Under the pieces are notes generated by a model. It worked only from the letters and a program-made list of their open reading frames with translations. It did no database searches and was not told the DNA's origin. From Chrysemys picta bellii (Eukaryota > Chordata > Testudines > Emydidae), in contig NC_088809.1 of the NCBI RefSeq assembly GCF_011386835.1, forward strand, positions 6,988,001 to 7,052,000: 64,000 nt of DNA. The letters run 5' to 3'. The translations under genes were made by a program, and so were the position numbers. Positions 1-10,177 of this stretch are shown here, one piece after another; positions within the stretch are counted from its first letter, which is position 1, and each line of letters opens with the position of its first letter.

Positions 1-206
1 CCTGGAACGGTGCCTGCTCTCTGTCAGTTCCTTACTTCCATGAGCACTAAGAAATCCATGGAATGTCTCTCTATAAAGGGACATTTTATTTAGGATGTAT
101 ATATTGTATTTCACAACTGCACACGGCTATGCATCAGTTTATTATGCCAGAGCTATTGGCAGTGTTTAAGACTATCCAATGCCCTAGTCCAGGGAACTAG
201 CATGTC
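1..206. other. Left-edge sequence, no gene seen
   Basis: No coding or RNA gene is visible. The last ~45 bases before the MITE at 210 could be the upstream continuation of the CR1 LINE that resumes after it, because the CR1 reads on from position 465 (ATATTTGCTCAGGAAGGA). That is an inference. The rest is unrecognised. Confidence 0.3.
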
Positions 207-209
207 TAA

Positions 210-461
210 GGCCTGGTCCACACTAACCCCCCACTTCGAACTAAGGTACGCCAATTCAGCTACGTTAATAACGTAGCTGAATTCGAAGTACCTTAGTTCG
301 AATTTACCGCAGGTCCAGACGCGGCAGACAGGCTCCCCCGTCGATGCCGCGTACTCCCCTCGCCGAGCTGGAGTACCGGCGTCGACAGCGAGCACTTCTG
401 GGATCGATCCCAGAAGATCGATTGCTTACCGCCAGACCCGGAGGTAAGTGTAGACCTACCC
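210..461. mobile_element. PIF/Harbinger-like palindromic MITE (GTCTACAC-core group)
   Basis: A non-autonomous DNA transposon with no coding capacity. The ends are inverted: GGCCTGGTCCACACTA on the left, and TAAGTGTAGACCTACCC on the right, whose complement reads GGGTAGGTCTACACTTA. Near the left end is a long perfect-looking hairpin (about 239-304) built on AATTCAGCTACGTTAA and its complement. The same AATTCAGCTACG hairpin motif recurs in the MITE at 52180, so the two belong to one family. The left flank is TAA, but the right flank is TTT, so the expected 3-bp TSD is not clean. It may be inserted in the CR1 that follows. Confidence 0.7.
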
Positions 462-677
462 TTTTAGGGATATTTGCTCAGGAAGGACTGGCAGGGTAAA
501 AAGGGAGGAGGTGTTGCCTTATATATATTAAAAATGTATATACTTGGACTGAGATTGAGATGGAAATAGGAGACAGACTTGTTGAAAGTCTTTGGGTAAG
601 GATAAAAGGGGTAAAAACCAAGGGTGATGTCATGGTAGGGGTCCACTACAGACCACCTAACCAGGAAGAAGAGGTGG

Positions 678-917
678 ATGAGGATTTTTTTTAAACAACT
701 AACAAAATCAGCCAAAGCACAGGACTTGGTGGTGATGGGGAACTTCAACTACCCAGACATTGGTTGGGAAAATAATACAGCAAGGCACAGATTATCCAAT
801 AAGTTCTTGGAATGTATTGGAGATAATTTTGTATTTCAGAAGGTGGAGACAGCTACCAGCGGAGAGGCTGTTTTAGATTTGATTTTGACAAATAGGGGGA
901 ACTGGTTGAGAATTTGA
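678..917 (+). pseudogene. CR1 ORF2 endonuclease C-terminal segment
   Basis: An open stretch of 79 codons inside the CR1. It carries [17 protein letters not shown], the D-N-x-P-x-I-x-W block typical of the APE-type endonuclease of CR1 LINEs, followed by [11 protein letters not shown]. The frame is closed by a stop at 915-917. The preceding endonuclease sequence (GGGVALY, ~508-530, and [10 protein letters not shown], ~636-670) is also present but fragmented. It is a fossil coding segment, not a host gene. Confidence 0.88.
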
Positions 918-1047
918 AAGTGGAAAGTAGGTTTGGTGAAAGTTATCATGAAATGACAGAGTTCATGATTCTAAGGAATGGTAGGAGGAAGAACAACACA
1001 ATAAAGACAATGGATTTCAAGAAGGTGACTTTAGCAAACTCAGGGAG

Positions 1048-1299
1048 TTGGTAGGTAAAATCCCATGGGAAGCAAGTCTAAGGGGAAAAACAATAGAAGA
1101 CAGTTGGCAGTTTTTCAAAGAGACGTTATTAAGGGCACAAGAGGAAACTATCCCACTGCGTAGGAAAGATAGGAAGTATGGCAAGAGACCACCCTGGCTT
1201 AACCAGGAGATCTTCCATGATTTAAAACTCAAAAAAGAGTTCTATGAAAAGTGGAAAGTCGGTCAAATTACAAAGGATGAATATAAACAAATAACATAA
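1048..1299 (+). pseudogene. CR1 ORF2 linker segment between endonuclease and RT
   Basis: An 83-codon open stretch in a different frame from the endonuclease segment. It contains [21 protein letters not shown] and [10 protein letters not shown], the pattern seen in CR1 proteins where the inter-domain linker precedes the reverse transcriptase. The following ~300 bp (1300-1600) continue the CR1 but with stops, for example in the KAKAQNEIKLARDIKGNK-like region. Confidence 0.85.
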
Positions 1300-1615
1300 G
1301 TATGTAGGGTCAAAATTAGAAAGGCCAAGGCACAAAATGAGATCAAATTAGCCAGAGACATAAAGGGTAATAAGTAAACATTCTACAAATACATTAGAAG
1401 CAAGAGGAAGACCAAAGACACGGTAGGCCCGTTACTCAATGGATGCGGGGGGAAGTAATAACAGAAAATGTGGAAATGGCAGAGGTACTTAATGACTACT
1501 TTGTTTCGGTTTTCACCAAGAAGGATGGTGGTGATTGGACGTCTAACATAGTGAATGCCAGCGAAAATGAGGTAGGAACAGAAGAAGCTAAAATAGGGAA
1601 ATAAGTTAAAATTAT

Positions 1616-2005
1616 TTGGACAAATTAGATGTCTTTAAGTCACCAAGGCCTGATGAAATGCATCCTAGAATACTCAAGGAGCTGACTGAGGAGATATCTA
1701 AGCCATTAGTGATTATCTCTGAGAAGTCATGGAAGATGGGAGAGATTCCAGAAGACTGGAAAAGGGCAAATATAGTACCAATCTATAAAAAGGGAAATAA
1801 GGACAACCCAGGAAATTACAAAAAGAAGAACAGGAGGACTTGTGGCACCTTAGAGACTAGGAAATTACAGTCAGTCAGCTTAACTTCTGTACCCGGAAAG
1901 ATAATGGAGCAAATAATTAAGCAATCAGTTTGCAAACATTTAGAAGATGGTAAGGTGATAAGTAAGTCAGCATGGATTTGTCAAAAACAAATAGTGTCAA
2001 ACTAA
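1616..2005 (+). pseudogene. CR1 reverse transcriptase N-terminal segment with inserted Penelope sliver
   Basis: This open frame has the RT fingers region of CR1: KSPRPDEMHPRILKEL, then IPEDWKRANIVPIYKKGNKD and NPGNY. After NPGNY the frame runs through a foreign segment (KKKNRRTCGTLETRK, 1821-1858) before CR1-like SVPGKIMEQII resumes. The foreign segment is flanked by an 11-bp repeat and is annotated separately. Confidence 0.88.
1821..1858 (-). mobile_element. 38-nt Penelope-like sliver nested in the CR1
   Basis: The reverse complement reads AGTCTCTAAGGTGCCACAAG..., which matches the 3' region of the Penelope-like copies elsewhere in this window (AGTCTTAAAGGTGCCACAGG at ~3844 and 21243). It is bounded by an exact 11-bp direct repeat, AGGAAATTACA, at 1810-1820 and 1859-1869, as expected of a TSD. 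It lacks the terminal CAGACTAACACGGCTAC, so it is truncated at both ends. Confidence 0.72.
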
Positions 2006-2039
2006 CCTGATAGCTTTCTTTGACAGGGTAACAAGCCTT

Positions 2040-2591
2040 GTGGGTAGGGGGGAAGCGGTAGACATGGTATATCTTGACTTTAGTAAAACTTTTGATACTG
2101 TCCTGCAAGACCTTCTCATAAACAAACTAGGGAAATGCAACCTAGATGGGTGGGTGCAAAACTGGTTGGAAAACCATTCCCAGAGAGTAGTTTTGAGTAG
2201 TTCACAGTCATGCTGGAAGGGCATAACGAGTGGGGTCCCGCAGGGATCAGTTCTGGGTCCAGTTCTGTTCAATAACTTCATCAATGATTTAGATAATGGC
2301 ATAGAGAGTACACTTATAAAGTTTGCGGATGATACCAAGCTGGGAGGGGTTGCAAGTGCTTTGGAGGATAGGATTAAAATTCAAAATGATCTGGACAAAC
2401 TGGAGGAATGGTCTGAAGTAAATAGGATGAAATTCAATAAAGACAAATGCAAAGTTCTCCATTTAGGAAGGAACAATCAGTTGCACACATACAAAATGGG
2501 AAATGACTGCCTTGGAAGGAATACTGCGGAAAGGGATCTGGGGGTTGGGGGTCATAGTGGACCACAAGCTAAATATGAGTCATCAGTGTAA
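2040..2591 (+). pseudogene. CR1 reverse transcriptase palm segment
   Basis: This is the longest open frame in the window (183 codons). In order it shows VYLDFSKTFDTV (motif A aspartates), QNWLENHSQRVVLS, SGVPQGSVLGPVLF (motif B) and IKFADDTKLGG (motif C, the catalytic DD), then LDKLEEWSEVNRMKFNKDKCK and [14 protein letters not shown]. This order is that of CR1/Jockey-clade reverse transcriptase. The frame is lost near 2540 ([11 protein letters not shown]), and the true continuation is in the frame starting near 2503. Confidence 0.93.
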
Positions 2592-3128
2592 TGCTGTTGC
2601 AAAAAAAGCGAACATCATTCTGGGATGTATTAGCAGGAGTGTTGTAAGCAAGACACGAGAAGTAATTCTTCCGCTCTACTCCAATCTGATTAGGCCTCAG
2701 CTGGAGTATTGTGTCCAGTTCTGGGCGCCACATTTCAGGAAGGATGGGACAAATTGGAGAGAGTCAAGAGAAGAGCAACAAAAATGATTAAAGGTCTAGA
2801 AAACATGACCTATGAGGAAAGATTGAAAAAATTGGGTTTGTTTAGTCTGGAAAAGCGAAGACTGAGAGGGGACATGATAACAGTTTGCAAGTACGTAAAA
2901 GGTCGCTACAAGGAGGAGGAAGAAAAATTGTTTTTCTTAACCTCTGAGGATATGGGCTTCCATGGGCTTCAATTGCAGCAAGGGAGGTTTAGGTTGGACA
3001 TTAGGAAAAACTTCCTGACTGTCAGGGTGTTTAAGCAGTGGAATAAATTGCCTAGGGAGGTTGTGGAATCTCCATCATTGGAGATTTTTAAGAGCAGGTT
3101 GGACAAACATCTGTCAGGCATGGTCTAG
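2503..3128 (+). pseudogene. CR1 ORF2 C-terminal tail in two overlapping frames
   Basis: The first frame (to ~2787) encodes [18 protein letters not shown] and [13 protein letters not shown]. The second (from ~2709) encodes YEERLKKLGLFSLEKRRLRG, the hallmark C-terminal block of CR1 ORF2, and ends WNKLPREVVESPSLEIFKSR then LDKHLSGMV with a stop at 3126-3128. A one-base shift near 2745 separates them. The 3' UTR of ~80 bp follows to 3211. Confidence 0.9.
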
Positions 3129-3251
3129 ATAATTAGTCCTGCCACGAGTGCAGGAGACTGGACTAGATGACCTCTCAAGGTCCCTTCCAGTTCTATGATT
3201 CTATGATATTACTTGTGTATGTGAAAGGATTTCATGTTTGCTCTGCACTAA

Positions 3252-3320
3252 GGGCCTGATCCAACTTTCATTTAGATTTTCTACTGAGGTCAGTAGGAGT
3301 TGGCTGAAGCTCCAGACACA
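3252..3320. repeat. P-family palindromic repeat, half copy
   Basis: It starts GGGCCTGATCCAACTTTCAT and contains a GAGGTCAGTAGGAGTTGGCT centre, but the second palindrome arm is missing or decayed. The flanking 3321-3711 shows no gene or recognisable element. Confidence 0.4.
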
Positions 3321-3723
3321 CTAAAGACATCTCATTGCGAACTCTCTAATTGCCCACTTAGATATCTAGCTATTCGATCTCTACCATACAGCAGTGTTTC
3401 TGGAGGGGTTCTCATAAATTGCTAAGGAAACATCCTTTGATAAAAGCCAAAAACCAGCAACAACCACTACAACAAAACCCTTTGTCTGCAGGATTGTAAC
3501 TTCATAATTTAAAATGACAATTCGTTGCTGCACAATCCTATGCTACTTTTTAAATGAGAAATAATTCAATTATTTGAGAAAGAAAATTCTTTAATTGTTG
3601 AGGAGGTAACTGTGAATGTGTAGTGGACACACAACTCAAGTGCAGGCTGTACACTGAATGGTGAGATATTGCATTGAGTATGATTTATGTAATGTGGTGG
3701 TTTTGGCTTATTATCTTGTCAGA

Positions 3724-3916
3724 AGCAACAGAGGGTCCTGTGGCACCTTTAAGACTAACAGAAGTATTGGGAGCATAAGCTTTCGTGGGTAAGAACCTCA
3801 CTTCTTCAGATCCCACGAAAGCTTATGCTCCCAATACTTCTGTTAGTCTTAAAGGTGCCACAGGACCCTCTGTTGCTTTTTACAGATTCAGACTAACACG
3901 GCTACCCCTCTGATAC
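3724..3916 (+). mobile_element. Penelope-like retroelement 3' end with inverted 5' arm (hairpin insertion)
   Basis: A short insertion made of two head-to-head copies of the same 3' region. The left arm, 3724-3789, is the exact reverse complement of 3812-3877 (66 nt). The right copy continues to the family terminus CAGATTCAGACTAACACGGC. The whole is flanked by an exact 12-bp TSD, TATCTTGTCAGA, at 3712-3723 and 3917-3928. An inverted 5' segment is a known outcome of retroelement insertion (twin-priming-like) and is reported for Penelope-like elements. Family assignment rests on the fuller copy at 20950. Confidence 0.75.
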
Positions 3917-3928
3917 TATCTTGTCAGA

Positions 3929-5789
3929 GTCACACATGCAGGCTAGAGCGTCTACTTCTACATTTTGGACCCAAGCCTGTCCTCCGTGTGCACTCAGAAT
4001 TCCCAGTGGGTGTGCCAGGGAAGCAGGATTGGGCCCAGCGTTAGCACTTCATTGTATTTCAGCGTGATCTATGGTGTCCATCAGCATCATAGCCGTCATA
4101 CAAAAAGCTTCCTTACACCTTCTTAAAGAACTCCATTTACTGCTACAATGAGCACAGTCTGCTCTGCGGGGGGAAAATGGAGAGAAAGGGGAGCCTTTTT
4201 ATTTATATAGACAGCTAGAGAGGACAACCTCAAAAGATATGTCATTTATCCAGCGGACAAGATCTGCCTTTCCAGATTGTTTTTTTTTTTCTTCTTTAAA
4301 TAATCTCCTTTGGATCTTTGAATTTCTCTGTTTGGCCCCATAGTTTAAAACCAGAGACAAGCTGCCCTTCCCTTTGCCCCAAACACTCACATATAGCTTT
4401 AGACCTCCACTGACTAAGCCTTTTCAAATGGGTAAATGGTTCAATTTCTGAGGCTAAACGGGCAGGGTCATATTCATCGCTGGTGTAACTCTATTGACAT
4501 CAGTGGGATAATACAAGGGGCGAATCGGAGAATCTGGCCTACGGGTCTCACCCTTCCCCCAATAACCAGACTGTTCTAATTAAAGAAAATAATTAGAAAT
4601 AACTTTGTAAGAACCATCCTCTTTCCCTTTCCATGTGTCTTTATACTCGGAAACATTATTGGGCTTAATAATAAAAATAATGAGCCACTCTCAATAAATT
4701 GCCAGAAACCTCTTAGAGATTTTCCTAAAGATTCTCTTGAATAGCCACTGGGTGTAATTCTGAGAAAGAAATACATGTAAAAATACATATCTGCTTTCTG
4801 CATACATTTTATTTTCTATCCTTGGTTTGGGGCCTATTGAAGGACATGTTAACTTTGTCATTGACACAACAGGAATAGGATTGGGCTCTTCAGTACATTT
4901 TGTTTTCATTTCACTGATTTTTTTTTTTTTTTTAGAAACATCTTACTGGCAGGTATAGATAATGTAGTCGGAGATCACAGCTAATGTTCTGTTCTCCCTT
5001 TGTCTTACATGAATTCCCTTACTGCAAAAATAAAGGTGTACAAAATCGGGAGGAAAAAACAGAATTAGAATTATATTTTTATTCACCAAGCCCCTCATTG
5101 GCTAAGGCCTGCATGGAGGTGTGCAATAGTTTCTTAATAAGTAAGTGAAGAGATTAAACCTATGGAAGAAGCTGCCTTCAGCAAGCTACATAAACAAAAA
5201 AGTTACTATGCATTATTTTCTTTTCTGTTTTTATCTCTAGTCCCTTCTGACTAGTTGCGTAACTTTGCTTAGGCCCAGTCTGGGAGAATGTTAGAACTTT
5301 GATACAGGGACAAATCCTCAGCTGGTATAAATTGTTATAGCCGGATTGATTTCCTTGTCGAAGTAGAAACAATTTCAATCCTTTGTCTTATTATATACCT
5401 CTCAGACAGAAAGACATCAAACGCATATAACATTTCCCCCCAGTACTTCATTGCTAGATGTTTGTGACTTCATTAGTTCACATGGATAAACAATACATCA
5501 CTCACCATTTCTTAATACATTTCTATTTCAGAACTCATTCCCATCTAAAATTATTTTATTACATTAGATATAACTTTAGGAAATATGGAAATTAATATTT
5601 CTCTAGTATTCAAGTACAACTGAAAGTCTCTGACTGAGATTTTGTTTAATTATTATTTACCTATATATAAAACGACACTGGTATGTTTCTCTCTCATTCT
5701 CTCTTTTAATCTTTAATATCTTTTTCACTTGCAGCCAGATGTTTGGCTGTATAATTTCTTTCTGACCTAATGGCACTTGCTTTTACTCA
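3929..5789. other. No gene seen; mostly unique sequence
   Basis: AT-leaning sequence with poly-T runs at ~4281-4291 and 4919-4933. The only recognisable repeat is a P-family copy at 4465-4540. Open frames here are short and lack domain signatures. Confidence 0.5.
4465..4540. repeat. P-family palindromic repeat
   Basis: It begins AGGGTCATATTCATCGCTGG and ends GAATCGGAGAATCTGGCCT, with CTCTATTGACATCAGTGGGA in the centre, so the ends form a decayed inverted pair. No coding capacity. Confidence 0.5.
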
Positions 5790-6075
5790 GTATTTAAGCT
5801 GAACAAGACAGAGGTAAGTAGCAAATAAACAGTGGTTCCTATTTACCCTGCCAATTTCATTTGATAGCAAGAGGCGTATTGAAATTAACTCTGCTGTTGT
5901 CTAATGCTGTGGAATGTTTACTGAGTGAGAGAGGAGATAGATTGTAGCAGCCAATTACTGCCACACAGCCTCTGATTACTGCCCACTCAAGAACGGCAGC
6001 CATTTGTGTTGATGAATTTCAGATTACGTTTGGCATTGCTTACCTCCTGTCAGACACATTTAGTGTAAGAAAGAA
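5790..6075. other. Repeat-free block, candidate regulatory DNA
   Basis: No transposon signature, no long frame and balanced base composition. Homeodomain-type cores (CAATTA, GATTAC, AATTAA) recur, for example AGCCAATTACTGCC and CTGATTACTGCCC. This only makes it a candidate for a conserved noncoding element; conservation cannot be seen from one sequence. Confidence 0.2.
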
Positions 6076-7757
6076 AAAAATAGAAAGGCCAGTAGTTTGC
6101 ATTTCTATTATACAAGCCCTTCCCCTCACCCCAGTTTTTAGTTGGCTAAACATTTGTGTACTGTTAGTTATTTCCAAGTCGGTGCTTGAGTTGCATCCTA
6201 ATATATTTTATATATGTTATAGAGCTGGGAAAAAACCCAAATCTTGTTGAATCCATGAAAGGAAAATTACCAGCAAGTCCAATCGATCCTTTCTAGCAAA
6301 GGAAGTCTAAATGCCATAAAGGTGTTAAGTTAGAGACCACTAAAGGCTTGCTGGAAAACATTAAGGAAAGTATGATGAATACATATTAGGGACCCAATCC
6401 TGTCTCCCTTATAATAAGTGGCAAAACTAATTGAAATCACTACAAGCAGAAAAAGTTCTTTAATTATGGGAGGGCTGAAGTCAAATAGCCATTTCACGTG
6501 GTTAGGTGGTATGGATGTCTTTTTCACAAATGTTATGGTTAATACTATCTCTAAAATTCTAATGATATAGTATGAAGTATAAGTACAAGCAATCCTGGTG
6601 GAAAATGCTCAGCAGCTCATGTACATATTAACAAACTGTTTTAAAACTTAACAATGACCAGTAACGTATGGTCTATATTAAAATTAATGTAAATTATCCT
6701 CATAGACTTTTCTGATTATTGCTGTACCCTTCTCTTCTCTTTGTGTATCTTTGATGGCCCATTGTAAATAGTGACTCACCAGAGTTATCCAGTATCTTAG
6801 TGAATCAGCATTAATAAGACAAGCCACAATGAGTCAAGATGCTATGGACCTTTTGAACAACAAGCTAGTAAAGCTGCCTTGATCTGTTTTGCTTGTTTTT
6901 TGTTATGGTAAAGCAGGTGCATACATAATTTCATTTCATTTCGTTTTGTTAAAAAGAAGCTAGAATACATTCTTTGGTAAATGTATTTTCCAATGTCTGT
7001 TGGATTATAAGAAGGTTTTTCAGGTCAAGTTTCATTGTCAATCTGCCGGGCATTCGTGTTTTTGTCTAGTCATCTTTTTATGAAACAATTGCACTAAACT
7101 ATCCATCACATTTTTAATATTTCCAAGAAAAGTCATGCTGTAGTTTTTCTTGCTCTAATACTGTCGCCAAAAATTAAATTAGAAATTCAGCAGAAATCCT
7201 TTCAGAAATGCAGAAGCACAGAAAACAAACATACAGAGGCATGTGCCTCTGACTTATAATCCGCAGCATATTTTTATAGTGGTTACTTATTTTCAGTAAA
7301 TTAACTACACTTTAAGGGAAAGCTGAACTTTCAGCCAATACGTAGGTGAAATAATATTAAATTCTCATATAAATATTATCATTAACGTATTTGTTTTTAT
7401 TGGCCTAACAGTAAACATAATGGGCTGTGAGTGGGGCTTTTAAATTATTTCAATGAATATTCATAATATGCAGGACTTTTAAAGTAAATAAAAGCAAGAA
7501 GTGATCTCACAGTGATTGGAAATCTTGACAAGTAATTATCTGCTTTTAAGGTTCTAGTGATCGAAATGAAACACACTTGCATTGTAAACATTTATTTTTG
7601 TTGTTGCACAATATATTATTGTTCCACTCTGTAAATTATTTTTTTTAAAGCCTGTAAAAGTGAATGCAGCAGTTTTGGGCAGCCGTTTGTTAACCGAGTA
7701 CTATTTGTGTTCAAGATAACATGGAATACATAAAGTGAATATATAGAACCTGTTTCT
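6076..7757. other. No gene seen; AT-rich unique sequence
   Basis: AT-rich DNA without recognisable transposon ends, coding domains or structural RNA. There are several TAATTA/ATTAAT-type motifs (7330-7470), but nothing that identifies a function. Confidence 0.45.
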
Positions 7758-7874
7758 GCCACCATTTCTCACATTGAGTAGCACCTTGCTATGCAAATAG
7801 TCCCATTGATTTCAAAGGGACTACTTACATAGTAAGATGCTACTTGTTATGAGTATGTGTGGCAGAATTGGGCC
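7758..7874. repeat. P-family palindromic repeat with AGTCCCATTGATTTC centre
   Basis: The centre is a near-perfect inverted repeat, TAGTCCCATTGATTTCAAAG then GGACTA, inside weaker outer arms ending GGCAGAATTGGGCCC. It is related to the copy at 19167. Confidence 0.55.
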
Positions 7875-8072
7875 CTACGTAATGTAAACCTTGGTTTCAT
7901 TAGATGGAAATGCTGTGTAATGTGACAGGTGTCTAATGAGCCATTTTCTCATCTCTGTTGCAATAGTTGTAAAGCAGAATTACTTTGATTGCAAACTCTC
8001 TGGGCCAGCGACCATCTTTTTTGTTCAAATTGTCCCAGTCCATGACTGGGGCTTCTAGGAGCTATGGTAATA

Positions 8073-8092
8073 CAAATAATAATAATAATAAT
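8073..8092. repeat. (AAT)n microsatellite
   Basis: About six ATA/AAT units. A half copy of the P family follows at ~8098-8165 (GTTACTCTGCATTGACACGT). Confidence 0.8.
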
Positions 8093-8187
8093 TCATACTA
8101 ACTCTGTAGAAGTCAGTGGTGTTACTCTGCATTGACACGTGTAAGTGGGATCAGAATCTTGTCCAGTATTTATATATTGAACACTCT

Positions 8188-8284
8188 GGCCCAAATTCTG
8201 CTCTGTGTTACATCAGTGTCAGTTTAGGGTAACTCAGTTGACCTCAGTGGAGTTACAGTGATGTAAGTGAGAGCAGAATTGGGC
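8188..8284. mobile_element. P-family palindromic MITE, complete copy
   Basis: 97 bp. The left end is GGCCCAAATTCTGCTCTG, and the right end AGAGCAGAATTGGGC is its near-exact complement. The flanks are TCT at 8185-8187 and TCT at 8285-8287, compatible with a 3-bp TSD. It has no coding potential, and its source transposase is unknown. Confidence 0.65.
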
Positions 8285-9341
8285 TCTGTGTATATTGTAG
8301 GACAATAGGGTTTCAAGTCTGATGTATTTGTAAACTCCAGAATTTTTTTTTAACGTGCGCCAACTCCTTCCCCCCCCTCCCCGCCCGTACCATTCTCATG
8401 TGATAAAATAACCCCAGAGAGTGCTTTTTGCACTTCCTCGGTATTTAGGGAATCAGTTAAGTGAGACATTTTGTAAGAACAAAGTGGAGACCTGGGTAAC
8501 CATTTGCTGAGAGATTGTAAAAGATATGAAAGGAATGAATGAACTCCTTTGTCCTGTGTGTATATTTTTAGCTGCTACAGGAAGTTCTATGTTATAAAAC
8601 TCTTGATACAGACAATAGGATTGGATGCCATAAAGGAAAGTGTGACTTGTGAATTAAGAGATTTAGTCACTTGTAGAATGAGGGTTTAAAGTGTCTTTAT
8701 TTTATAGCTAGTTTCTGCCATCTGAGTGATGTTGCATGTATTGGTTGTATTTATAACTTAATAGCTATTCTCAATTTTATTATACTTTTTATGATTCTCG
8801 TGGCTTTATGGTACTTCATAATTTTTTTCTCAGATTCATTAAATTCAGTTGAGGGTGGAGCTAATTACAACAGCAGGTATCAGATTTTCAATGCTGTAAG
8901 TATTCCCCCCACAAAATAATTGGATAGGAAACAACTGCACATTCCTGTTTCCAGTTCTAGGTGAACAAGGCAAGAATCATAAACCAGGTGGAAGAGGAAA
9001 CGTACACCAAAAAGTTACGGGTTATAATATTGAACTAATATCTAAATGCTTTCTGTCAGAAATCATCCATGGCCAGGATTGGATCAAGAGGCATGAGTTA
9101 ATTACTATACAGCGACACTGCCAAGGAAGAATGTAGACTTTGTGTGTGAACAAACAATTGTTATCTTCTGTTGCAAGAACACATGGCAACTCTTACGGGT
9201 TTATTTACTATTTTGTTTGGCAAACCTTTACAACTTAAGCACACTTAGAAAAACCGTGGTATGGTATATTTCCCATGAGTCCTGGCATAGAGGCAGAAGA
9301 AGAGCCAAATACAATATTATACAATTATTATTATTATTGTA
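8285..9341. other. No gene seen
   Basis: Unique AT-leaning sequence with a C-rich stretch at ~8368-8387. No transposon ends, RNA gene or domain-bearing frame was recognised. It ends in a short (TTA)n run at ~9326-9338. Confidence 0.45.
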
Positions 9342-9538
9342 CAGATGCTTCCCGGGTTACACAAGACCCGACTTACGCAAATTTACACTTACGGAAAAAG
9401 TTCCATAAGCCAGAAATAGCATTTTTGAGTTGCAGAAATTTTTGCGTAACGTACGGGTATACATTTCCGACTTATGCAAAATTTGAGTTATGCAAGGCTT
9501 TCTGGAACGGAATGATTGTGTAAGTCAGGGGGCATCTG
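9342..9538. mobile_element. Tigger/pogo-like MITE with TA target duplication
   Basis: 197 bp between two TA dinucleotides (9340-9341 and 9539-9540). The ends are inverted: CAGATGCTTCCCGGGTTACA, and the complement of the right end, CAGATGCCCCCTGACTTACA. The interior repeats GACTTACGCAAATTT-type units in both orientations. The CAG..CCC..CTTA end pattern and TA target suit the Tigger/pogo branch of Tc1/mariner, but no transposase is present and the family name is inferred. Confidence 0.7.
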
Positions 9539-9544
9539 TACTGT

Positions 9545-9606
9545 GTTAATGCCTAGAAGCCCCAGTCATGGAGCAGGATCCCATTGTGCTAGGAGCTGTA
9601 CAAACT
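9545..9606 (-). repeat. N-type SINE tail fragment
   Basis: It reads GCCTAGAAGCCCCAGTCATG then CCCATTGTGCTAGGAGCTGT and ACAAAC. The same consensus recurs at 10178, 21795, 25868, 28355, 29220, 43325, 45005 and 50730. In the fullest copy (21795-22040) it is continuous with a MIR-like head, so I treat it as the tail of a tRNA-derived SINE. The SINE identity is inference. Confidence 0.55.
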
Positions 9607-10177
9607 ATGGAGTGATATTAACCACATCAACGGTTAACTTCCAGTATCTAGGGAATCTATGTGATATGTGCACTACCAAGCAAGTTAGGGAAAGTTGTCT
9701 CTTAAGCAAAGCATGGCTGATTTGAGATAGAGAGAGACTAAATGAGGGCCAGGACCAGTCCTATGCAGGAGAGACCCGTGGTAAGATACAGTTACTCCAC
9801 AGTAGCGTGGCTGCTGGGAGTCCCTGAGGCAAACCCATGCAACTGCTGAGCTGGGGTTTTGGAAGGAGGAAAAGAAAGCAGGAAGGCTGCTGCTTCCTGG
9901 ACCCCCATTCCCATGACAAATTCGCTCCTCCTGATTGGAGTTTCACTTAATGGAATGGGATTCTGCCCAAGATAGTGATGACAGAAGGAAGATAACATCC
10001 TGCAGGTTGAACGGCGGTTTGTAACGATTTTATACCCAGCACAGCTGTGTAGTATGGTGAGTGGAACTGGAGAAAGATGACCAGGTTCCAGGAGGGACCT
10101 AGATGGTGAGGGAGCCGAGGCTCAGTCTGGGGCTGCCAGGGACAATCAGCACAGAGTCAGTATAGCGCTCTGGCCTC

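Larger units (their letters stand above)
462..3211 (+). mobile_element. CR1-type non-LTR retrotransposon (LINE), 5'-truncated and decayed
   Basis: CR1 elements copy themselves by target-primed reverse transcription using an endonuclease/reverse-transcriptase ORF2. This copy keeps most of ORF2 but in at least five frames. The endonuclease end is at ~510-914 and includes [10 protein letters not shown]. The linker is at ~1048-1287. The reverse transcriptase spans ~1616-2590, with YLDFSKTFDTV (motif A), SGVPQGSVLGP (motif B) and FADDTK (catalytic motif C). The C-terminal CR1 tail is at 2709-3125. The 3' end at ~3150-3211 has the diagnostic GGACTAGATGACCTCTCAAG and the tandem ATTCTATGAT terminus with no poly-A. 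Stops and frameshifts show it is dead. It is interrupted at 1821-1858 by a Penelope sliver. Confidence 0.95.

Noticed and set aside
3724..3916. Hairpin read as a precursor microRNA or a self-complementary RNA gene
   Set aside because: The 12-bp TSD and the sister copy at 48017 show it is a transposon insertion. A small-RNA product is possible but nothing here supports it.
8073..8092. CRISPR-like or satellite array
   Set aside because: No spaced repeats of CRISPR type occur anywhere; this is a short trinucleotide tract in vertebrate DNA.
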